This document shows positions 6,194-10,977 of a stretch of 10,977 bases of DNA, one piece after another. The notes under the pieces were generated by a model. The model did not search any database. It had not been told where the DNA came from and worked only from the letters and a program-made list of their open reading frames with translations. A program made the translations under genes and the position numbers. The DNA lies in NCBI GenBank assembly GCA_016875595.1, contig VGPI01000058.1:1-10977 (forward strand), in the 5' to 3' direction. This stretch comes from Candidatus Cloacimonadota bacterium. GTDB lineage: Bacteria; Cloacimonadota; Cloacimonadia; Cloacimonadales; Cloacimonadaceae. The number at the start of each line of letters is the position of its first letter. The stretch's first letter is position 1.

Positions 6194-7447
6194 ATGAAAC
6201 GGCTTTGTCTTTTTCTGATGATCCTTGTGCTCTGTCGGCTTGGGCATGGGCTGGGTGCTTTGGATGATGTATCCGGCATCCCTTTGCCTCAGTCGATCCA
6301 GAGTTTTGTCGAGGGCTGGAATGCCAAGTCCTACTGGAAAGCCAAGGATGCCTTTTCCCGGGATTTCAGCATCGATCAAGTCCCTCCGGAATATACCAAA
6401 GAGGCATTGACCCAGATCTTCAGCAATGCACCGGTCAAGATCGCCAGTTGCATTGCGAAGAAGACTACTCAGATGGACAACCATACCGTATATACCGTCA
6501 GTATGGTCACTCTCAACGGCATCAGGGAGATCGACTTCACACTCGACAAGGAGGACAAGATCGTGAGTACATCGCTATTTCAGGCAGCCAATCCGGGAAC
6601 TGCCACCAGCGGCGGGAGCAGCATCAAGCAATATGCCGAAGTTCCTTTCCGTCTGCAAAACAACCTGATCCTCATAGAAGCTGAGATCAACGGCGTTAAG
6701 GGATCATTCATCCTGGACAGCGGTGCGCCCATGCTGGTGCTCAATAGTGTTTATGACCCGGATCGTCCGGTACAGATCATCGGAATGTCCGCCGGAGTGG
6801 GTGGTGCCATTGAAGGCGTCGGAATTCGCAAGCTGGAGATGTTCCGTTGGGCTGGCGCTGCTTACAGTGATTTTGACTGCGTCACCATGGACTTATCGCA
6901 TCTGGAAAGCGAGCTCGGAGAGAGTTTTGCCGGTTTGATCAGCAAGGCGGAACTGGAACCATTCGAGACCTATATCGATTATGAGAACAGCATAATCCGG
7001 CTGTATGGCTTGAGGAAGGACGGTTCCCTGCTCGCAGCGCATCAGCCACCCAAACCGGTGCATCAGGTCCAGTTTGAGCTCTTTGGTCATATTCCCGTGA
7101 TCAAGACCACCGTCGGTAAAAAGAAACTGAATCTGGGACTGGATACCGGTGCCATGGCAAATCTGATCGATACTTCATTATATCCCAAGTATAGGAAACT
7201 GCTCACCGATGCCTCAGTTGACACTCTGATGGGCGCCGACGGACAGAAAGTCGAAGTCCACATTGGATACATAGAAAAGAATCAGGTGGGCAAGATCAAG
7301 TTTGAGCGCATGCGCTACTGCTTTTCGGATATCTCACACATCAATAAAGCATACGACATCAAGCTTGACGGATTACTGGGACATCCGTTCTTGTCTCAGC
7401 GTCCAATGAGCATCAACTATCGCAAACAGATTCTCTCGTTCTATTGA
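6194..7447 (+). CDS. Secreted protein with two retropepsin-like aspartic protease domains
   Basis: This 417-residue protein starts with a signal peptide (hydrophobic to about residue 20). A small domain at about 32-130 resembles NTF2-like accessory folds. Two retropepsin-like units follow. The first (about 148-275) has the catalytic-type loop FILDSGAP with Asp175, and ends FAGLIS...IDYENSIIRLYG. The second (about 290-417) has LGLDTGAM with Asp317, and ends LDGLLGHPFL...INYRKQILSFY. Both loops keep the D-T/S-G-A core, so the two halves could pair into one active site as in pepsin. DSGA in the first unit is a conservative variant. RBS GAGG and the ATG are well placed. It is divergent from the csoR operon and its substrate is unknown. 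Such duplicated proteins in this group may be peptidases or may be binding relics. Confidence 0.72.
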   Translation: MKRLCLFLMILVLCRLGHGLGALDDVSGIPLPQSIQSFVEGWNAKSYWKAKDAFSRDFSIDQVPPEYTKEALTQIFSNAPVKIASCIAKKTTQMDNHTVYTVSMVTLNGIREIDFTLDKEDKIVSTSLFQAANPGTATSGGSSIKQYAEVPFRLQNNLILIEAEINGVKGSFILDSGAPMLVLNSVYDPDRPVQIIGMSAGVGGAIEGVGIRKLEMFRWAGAAYSDFDCVTMDLSHLESELGESFAGLISKAELEPFETYIDYENSIIRLYGLRKDGSLLAAHQPPKPVHQVQFELFGHIPVIKTTVGKKKLNLGLDTGAMANLIDTSLYPKYRKLLTDASVDTLMGADGQKVEVHIGYIEKNQVGKIKFERMRYCFSDISHINKAYDIKLDGLLGHPFLSQRPMSINYRKQILSFY

Positions 7448-7541
7448 GTAAAGAATCTACGGAGCATGGGATTGAACCACAATAGAATGTTCCATAGAAC
7501 TGGTTGGATGTAATCATCCCCGGCGAGGATAGACAGACAGC

Positions 7542-7566
7542 AAAAAAAGGGTTGGCGAACCAACCC
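7542..7566 (-). terminator. Rho-independent terminator of the decayed sorting-domain gene
   Basis: On the minus strand GGGTTGG-ttcg-CCAACCC is followed by seven Ts. The perfect 7-bp stem with a tetraloop makes it one of the strongest terminators in the window. It lies 22 bp past the ancestral stop codon of the pseudogene. On the plus strand the hairpin is followed by ATTGTTATTAT, so it could also weakly end the protease-like transcript; the stretch 7448-7541 holds nothing else. Confidence 0.88.
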
Positions 7567-7588
7567 ATTGTTATTATGAGAGCAAGCT

Positions 7589-8098
7589 CTACTTCATCAG
7601 CATAGCTTTCTTGACGTACACATCATTCCTGGTGGTCATCTTGATCAGATAGATGCCACTGCTCAGGGTTCTGCCGTCCTTATCTTTGCCATCCCAGGTT
7701 CTTGGATAAGTTCCTGGTCCATCTCTCCCCGGAACAAGTCACGCACTTTGACCCCTCACATATTGAAGATCGCAATGGTGATCAGATCTGCTGATGACAC
7801 TTCGAACGAGATCGAGGTGCTGGGATTGAAGGGATTGGGGAAGATCCGCTTCAATGAAGCTGCCAATGGTATATTCGGAGTACCGGGATCATCCTGAGTG
7901 CTAACGGTAACCAAGATGGGTCCATGGTAGCCATTCATTCCACCAATTTCCACATATTCCAGCCAGTAACAATAAGAATCCGGCTCAATTTCCATATCGA
8001 GACATTCGTAATTATGGGAAGTGGATGTGTTGGTGGCTGGGATCATCCGGTTTGAACCAGGAGCATTACCCGTTCTGTGGATGTCCACGAGAAAAAAT
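7589..8098 (-). pseudogene. Remnant of a secreted protein with type IX (Por) C-terminal sorting domain
   Basis: On the minus strand an open frame from about 8098 gives a domain with TNTSTSHNYE, YCYWLEYVEIGG and YHGPILVTVST, then the sorting-domain start RIFPNPFNPSTSISFEV. The frame hits a TGA at 7756-7758, after IFNM. Past it GVKVRDLFRGE continues the family in the same frame. A one-base shift somewhere in 7720-7733 then gives GPGTYPRTWDGKD, TLSSGIYLIKM and KKAMLMK, ending in TAG at 7589-7591. Joined, these parts form the usual PNPFNPxT...VRDL...WDGKD..G...SGIYL...KKxxLxK layout, so one nonsense mutation and one frameshift separate it from an intact domain. The N-terminal bulk of the protein is missing: upstream of about 8098 the frame does not continue recognisably. 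Sequencing error could explain the two lesions but not the missing front. Confidence 0.82.
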
Positions 8099-8158
8099 GA
8101 AGGTTTCGAGTGGGTGGAATGTATCAGGGTTAGAATACTTTTTTTACAAGGAGTTCCA

Positions 8159-9016
8159 ATGAAAAGGAAAATACCGGTCCCGTTAATCGGTGCCTGTTTG
8201 GGCATCGCTCTGATATCCCTCTTCTCAGCATGCGAAGAGAACACCAACAATCCCAGCATCACACAGGACGCAGCCGAATCGATTGCCGGGAATCTTGCTT
8301 ATTCAACTGGGGGTATGATCGATCAACTCGTCGATCTGAGTAGTTTTGCCACCTCAGATGGAATGGATAAACTCGAACAGAAGTATCCCAGGGATTATTT
8401 TGTTTTCACAAAAACTTATGATATCGACACCGAAGAATGGTCTATTCACATCGAACGGGAACGCGGCACTGCCGGGCTGATCCCATATGCATTTGTATCC
8501 AGAGATTATACTCTGAAGTTTCTTAATTCCACCGGCCAGGCTCAGCAGTATTACATCACTGGGGCGGACACCGCACGCACGATCCAGTTTAACATTGTGC
8601 AAGGGCAGGGAAGGCATGTTACCCGGCGGCTTTCACAACAATTGAACGAAGTAAATGCCAACTGGACTCTTACCAATGCTCACCAAAACATCATAACGAT
8701 CAATGGCGATTACTACCGGGCTGCTGTCGATACGATCCGCACTTTTTTCCGAGTGCGAACCTCCGATCACTACCTGGAATTCAATTTGACCGATCTTATC
8801 ATGCCCCGTGGAAGTGGTCCCGGAATTGTAAATGCAATTAGTGGTCAGATTACCGGGCACTTCCATGCTGATATCACTTTTACCAGCGGAACTTCATATT
8901 CAGAGCATACTATAGATCGCTACTTTGACATTCAAATTGGAGGGGGACAAGCTGATATCGATATTGGAAACGCCACCTTCAGAGCGAACATCCTGTCAGG
9001 GGAGTTGATCGAATAG
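8159..9016 (+). CDS. Putative lipoprotein of unknown function
   Basis: A 285-residue protein starts at the ATG at 8159, supported by AAGGAG five bases upstream; the frame stays open back to 8021, but that part overlaps the antisense remnant and looks non-coding. Residues 1-24 form a signal peptide and LFSAC places the lipidated Cys at 25. The mature part begins with Glu/Asn-rich residues typical of a lipoprotein tether, then a mostly beta-rich region with repeated Tyr/Phe/Thr strands and a Gly-rich tail (GGGQADIDIGNATF). I recognise no family. It is probably a surface or periplasmic protein. A promoter is unclear; TAGAAT at 8131-8136 is a possible -10 with a poor -35. Confidence 0.75.
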   Translation: MKRKIPVPLIGACLGIALISLFSACEENTNNPSITQDAAESIAGNLAYSTGGMIDQLVDLSSFATSDGMDKLEQKYPRDYFVFTKTYDIDTEEWSIHIERERGTAGLIPYAFVSRDYTLKFLNSTGQAQQYYITGADTARTIQFNIVQGQGRHVTRRLSQQLNEVNANWTLTNAHQNIITINGDYYRAAVDTIRTFFRVRTSDHYLEFNLTDLIMPRGSGPGIVNAISGQITGHFHADITFTSGTSYSEHTIDRYFDIQIGGGQADIDIGNATFRANILSGELIE

Positions 9017-9029
9017 AGAACCTGCATTT

Positions 9030-9066
9030 CCCGCGCGGAGTCATGAACAAATGACCCCCGCGCGGG
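9030..9066 (+). terminator. GC-rich hairpin, probable transcription end of the lipoprotein gene
   Basis: CCCGCGCG pairs with CGCGCGGG, a G-C pair and a small mismatch follow, then GTCAT pairs with ATGAC around GAACAA. It begins 14 bp after the lipoprotein stop codon. The following ATATCTTT is only a weak T-tract, so it may act with processing or as a partial terminator. Confidence 0.6.
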
Positions 9067-9210
9067 ATATCTTTGGCACAAATCCTGCCTGTTGCCCTGA
9101 AGTGAGGTCTTCTCTTCACCTATGCATTGATTGACCATGCCTGGCGGATTGCTGGCTTTTAGCATTATCCAGTACTTTTTCCAGGGCTCTTTTATCCCCC
9201 TAATCACCGT
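9067..9210. other. Non-coding gap between hairpin and palindrome
   Basis: This 144-bp stretch separates the lipoprotein hairpin from the long palindrome, between two convergent genes. A minus-strand open frame crosses it, but it has no good ribosome site and runs out of frame into the lipoprotein gene. I see no other feature. Confidence 0.4.
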
Positions 9211-9304
9211 TCCTCCCTGCTTGATTACCTTAGTATAACCTTAGTATAACCTTACGCTCGTAAGGTTATACTAAGGTTATACTAAGGTAATCAAGCAGGG
9301 AGGA
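9211..9304. repeat. 94-bp perfect palindrome with nested 11-bp repeats
   Basis: The arms 9211-9256 and 9259-9304 are perfect reverse complements over 46 bp, with only 2 bases (9257-9258) at the centre. I checked every pair by position (i + j = 18515). Symmetry stops sharply: 9210/9305 do not pair. Inside each arm an 11-bp unit, CCTTAGTATAA on one side, is repeated twice and followed by CCTTA. The outer part of each arm is purine/pyrimidine skewed (TCCTCCCTGC / GCAGGGAGGA). No T-tract follows on either strand, so it is not a standard terminator. It lies between the convergent lipoprotein and radical SAM genes. It could be a cruciform-forming element, a mobile hairpin repeat or an unusual bidirectional transcript end. 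Confidence 0.97.
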
Positions 9305-9382
9305 GGGCTGGACGAGCTGTCAAGTTGCCGACAATTTCTGCGTCCCGATAACTTGAGTCATTGTGATCGCCGGAGCCGTCTG

Positions 9383-10789
9383 TCAGTCACGCTTGGAGAT
9401 GGCTTGGTCGAACGATTTGCGCAGGATATAGGTATGCCAGAAGATCCTGATGATGCGGGAGATCTTTTCCCGGCTGACGGCACCGCTCCGGATGGCATGG
9501 CGGATCACGGGGATGATGCGCAGCCCCATGCTCAGATAGATGCGGAAGTATGCCTTTTTGAGGTAGCTTTCCAGTTCCCGGGGGCTCATGCCGAGGGGCT
9601 GATAGACACAGTGCGTGATATCGTATTTCTCCCAGTCATAATGCAGGATGCGGTTTTCAGCTCGGAGTTTTTCAAAGATCTCGGTACCGGGGAATGGGGT
9701 CAGAACGGAGACGAGTACAAGTCCGAACTTGAAGGAGCAGAAGAACTTGATATTCATTTTGATATACTCGGGAGTATCGAATTCATCACCGGAGCCGATA
9801 ATCATGAACCAGTTGTGGGAGATATTTGTATTATTAAGGATCCGGATGGCTTGGCGGATCTGGTCATGGTCGATCTTTTTATGCATCCGTTCAATGATCT
9901 CGGGGATCCCACTTTCGACCCCAATGGATATCAGTCGGCATCCGGCTTTTGCCATCAGAGCGACGAGTTCCGGGTCACGACAGATGGTATCCACGCGGGA
10001 CATACAATTCCAAGTGATCCCGAAGCCGCGTTCGATGACCTGGTTACAGAACTCACGCACCCATCTGAGATCGGCGGTGAGCGTGTCGTCATGAAACCAG
10101 AAATTGTCATAACCCCAACCGACAAAACGTTCCACGTCGGCGATCACGTCCTCCACCTTGCGTTGACGGTATTTGCCATTGTAAAAGGCGGAGATGGAAC
10201 AGAAGGAGCACTTGAAGGGACAACCGCGGCTGGAGACCAGCTTGGGTGAGAATTTCAGTCCCGGAGCCAGAAGATCGGGAGTGCAGAGCGGAATCTTATC
10301 CAGGTCATCCAGGATGGCGATGGCTTGATCATTGTGGAAAAGACCATCTTTTTTGAAGACAATGCCAGGGATGGCGGGATGAGGATCACCTTGGGAGAGA
10401 GCTTCCAATAACAGGGGAAAGACCTCCTCACCTTCGCCGCGGCAGACGTAATCCACGCCGGATTCATCGATCACTTCCCGGTACATGAAGGTGGCATGGT
10501 GTCCGCCGATGATGGTCTTGACATCGGGGAAAAGCGGTTTGATCTTGCGGATGATGTCGCGGGTCATGGGATAAGTGGCGGTCACACAGGACAATCCAAC
10601 GATATCGGGTTTGAACTGATCGATCTTGTCAGCGATATCATCTAAGCCACCAAAATCCACCTGCGCCTCATGTCCGGCGCGTTTTGCCGCTGCCGCCACA
10701 TAGATGATGCCCTGGATAAGTTGATTGCCGGAGTGCAAAGCTTCCAAGCCGCCGATCGTGGCTTTGGGGGAAATACACAGGATTTTCAT
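9383..10789 (-). CDS. B12-binding-domain radical SAM protein
   Basis: This 468-residue enzyme belongs to the class with an N-terminal cobalamin-binding Rossmann fold and a C-terminal-side radical SAM barrel. The N-terminal part (about 1-140) has GLSCVTATYP, TIIGGHHAT (about 92-100) and CRGEGEEVF (about 116-124), typical of B12-binding radical SAM proteins. It lacks the DxHxxG motif, as is usual for this class. The [4Fe-4S] motif is GCPFKCSFC, with Cys190, Cys194 and Cys197 (CxxxCxxC). GIGVESG-like glycine-rich text (SIGVESGIPE) and LTPFPGTE follow as expected. The tail is basic and hydrophobic. Members include methyltransferases and ring-forming enzymes (BchE-like and others); the reaction here cannot be told. 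The ATG is preceded by GAGG about 8 bp upstream. Upstream lie 66-bp tandem repeats. Confidence 0.9.
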   Translation of the reverse strand: MKILCISPKATIGGLEALHSGNQLIQGIIYVAAAAKRAGHEAQVDFGGLDDIADKIDQFKPDIVGLSCVTATYPMTRDIIRKIKPLFPDVKTIIGGHHATFMYREVIDESGVDYVCRGEGEEVFPLLLEALSQGDPHPAIPGIVFKKDGLFHNDQAIAILDDLDKIPLCTPDLLAPGLKFSPKLVSSRGCPFKCSFCSISAFYNGKYRQRKVEDVIADVERFVGWGYDNFWFHDDTLTADLRWVREFCNQVIERGFGITWNCMSRVDTICRDPELVALMAKAGCRLISIGVESGIPEIIERMHKKIDHDQIRQAIRILNNTNISHNWFMIIGSGDEFDTPEYIKMNIKFFCSFKFGLVLVSVLTPFPGTEIFEKLRAENRILHYDWEKYDITHCVYQPLGMSPRELESYLKKAYFRIYLSMGLRIIPVIRHAIRSGAVSREKISRIIRIFWHTYILRKSFDQAISKRD

Positions 10790-10858
10790 TTACCCCGCCT
10801 CGCTATCGTAGGGTCGCTTTCCCTCCGCGACCCAGTACGGGATTATATAAATTGTCAT
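10790..10858 (-). CDS. Micro-ORF (22 codons) abutting the radical SAM start; speculative
   Basis: ATG at 10858 opens a 22-residue frame beginning MTIYIIPYW and ending SEAG, whose stop TAA is directly followed by the ATG of the radical SAM gene (TAAATG). It lies inside the first complete unit of the 66-bp repeat, which explains why the peptide recurs upstream. Differences between copies are all synonymous. There is no strong ribosome site (GAG only). A leader peptide or coupled reinitiation is possible; chance is not excluded. Confidence 0.2.
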   Translation of the reverse strand: MTIYIIPYWVAEGKRPYDSEAG

Positions 10859-10977
10859 GGTTCACTCGCTATCGTAGGGTCGCTTTCCTTCAGCGACCCA
10901 GTACGGGATTATATAAATTGTCATGGTTCACTCACTATCGTAGGGTCGCTTTCCCTCCGCGACCCAGCCCGGGGATT
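10799..10977. repeat. 66-bp tandem direct repeat, 2.7 copies to the window edge
   Basis: Copies start at 10799, 10865 and 10931 with an exact 66-bp period; the third is cut by the window end. Each contains GGGTCGC-9 nt-GCGACCC. In copies 1 and 2 the stem extends by CGTA/TACG across a 2-nt AG bulge (10807-10839 and 10873-10905). Within the shared part, the copies differ at only three positions plus a divergent 3' stretch in copy 3, where one extra base and other changes break the CGTA/TACG pairing. In the minus direction the hairpin loop contains GGAGGG or GAAGGA. The array starts 10 bp upstream of the radical SAM start codon. There are no unique spacers, so it is not CRISPR. Confidence 0.95.
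10862..10924 (-). CDS. Micro-ORF (20 codons) in the second repeat copy; speculative
   Basis: The same peptide frame as in the first copy, from the ATG at 10924 to the TGA at 10862-10864, begins MTIYIIPYW and ends YDSE. The stop is followed by ACC and then the ATG of the next copy, so the 66-bp (22-codon) period keeps one frame through the array. The frame in copy 3 stays open to the window edge and ends in the same YDSE-stop. Confidence 0.2.
   Translation of the reverse strand: MTIYIIPYWVAEGKRPYDSE

Noticed and set aside
8021..8158. An N-terminal extension of the lipoprotein
   Set aside because: It would place a signal peptide inside the protein and overlap the antisense remnant; AAGGAG and the signal peptide fix the start at 8159.
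8932..9207. A 91-codon minus-strand frame across the region after the lipoprotein
   Set aside because: It lacks a ribosome site and runs antisense into the lipoprotein gene. I cannot recognise any family in it.
9211..9304. Ordinary rho-independent terminator
   Set aside because: The arms are far longer than a terminator stem and no T-tract follows on either strand.
9211..9304. Insertion-sequence terminal repeats
   Set aside because: The arms meet with only 2 bases between them and there is no transposase in the window. A very small hairpin element stays possible.
9353..10249. A 298-codon plus-strand frame over the radical SAM gene
   Set aside because: It is antisense to a gene with a complete CxxxCxxC motif and a B12-binding domain; it is Asp/Gly-rich in the way of shadow frames.
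10799..10977. CRISPR array
   Set aside because: The whole 66-bp unit repeats with no unique spacers between copies.

Overview
The window looks like a chromosomal segment of a Gram-negative, non-model bacterium, most likely from the FCB superphylum and possibly Cloacimonadota-like. The signs are a type IX secretion (Por) C-terminal sorting domain of the PNPFNPSTSISFEV type, signal-peptide and lipoprotein genes, an outer-membrane barrel protein and moderate GC content. The phylum is inferred from protein style only; there is no rRNA or tRNA here.

Layout: positions 1-232 are a non-coding flank. An AEC-family permease (minus strand) occupies 233-1291. From about 5977 down to a rho-independent terminator at 1523-1557 runs a compact six-gene minus-strand operon: a CsoR-family regulator with the Cys-His-Cys ligand set, a YtkA-like periplasmic protein, an outer-membrane barrel protein, a lipoprotein with a possible FMN-binding-like domain, a MacB/FtsX-type ABC permease and its ATPase. 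Gaps are 8-15 bp, or a 4-bp ATGA overlap. Several Shine-Dalgarno sequences overlap the preceding stop codon. A textbook CsoR-type operator (ATACCC...GGGTAT) overlaps the predicted promoter start site. The simplest reading is a copper-responsive envelope system in which the ABC exporter, the barrel and the YtkA-like protein handle copper or its damage. No classical CopA ATPase is present in the window.

Pointing away from the operon is a secreted or envelope-located protein with two retropepsin-like domains (6194-7447, plus). Then comes a decayed minus-strand remnant of a secreted protein with a type IX sorting domain (about 7589-8098), carrying an in-frame stop and a frameshift but keeping its terminator. 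A plus-strand lipoprotein of unknown function (8159-9016) follows, ending in a strong GC-rich hairpin.

The right end holds two striking non-coding structures around a minus-strand B12-binding/radical SAM gene (9383-10789). Downstream is a 94-bp perfect palindrome (9211-9304) with 46-bp arms and nested 11-bp direct repeats. Upstream is a 66-bp tandem repeat (10799 to the window edge). Each repeat unit carries a hairpin, and the two complete units also hold an in-frame micro-ORF. All three substitutions between copies inside the micro-ORF frame are synonymous. The last micro-ORF ends directly against the start codon of the radical SAM gene.
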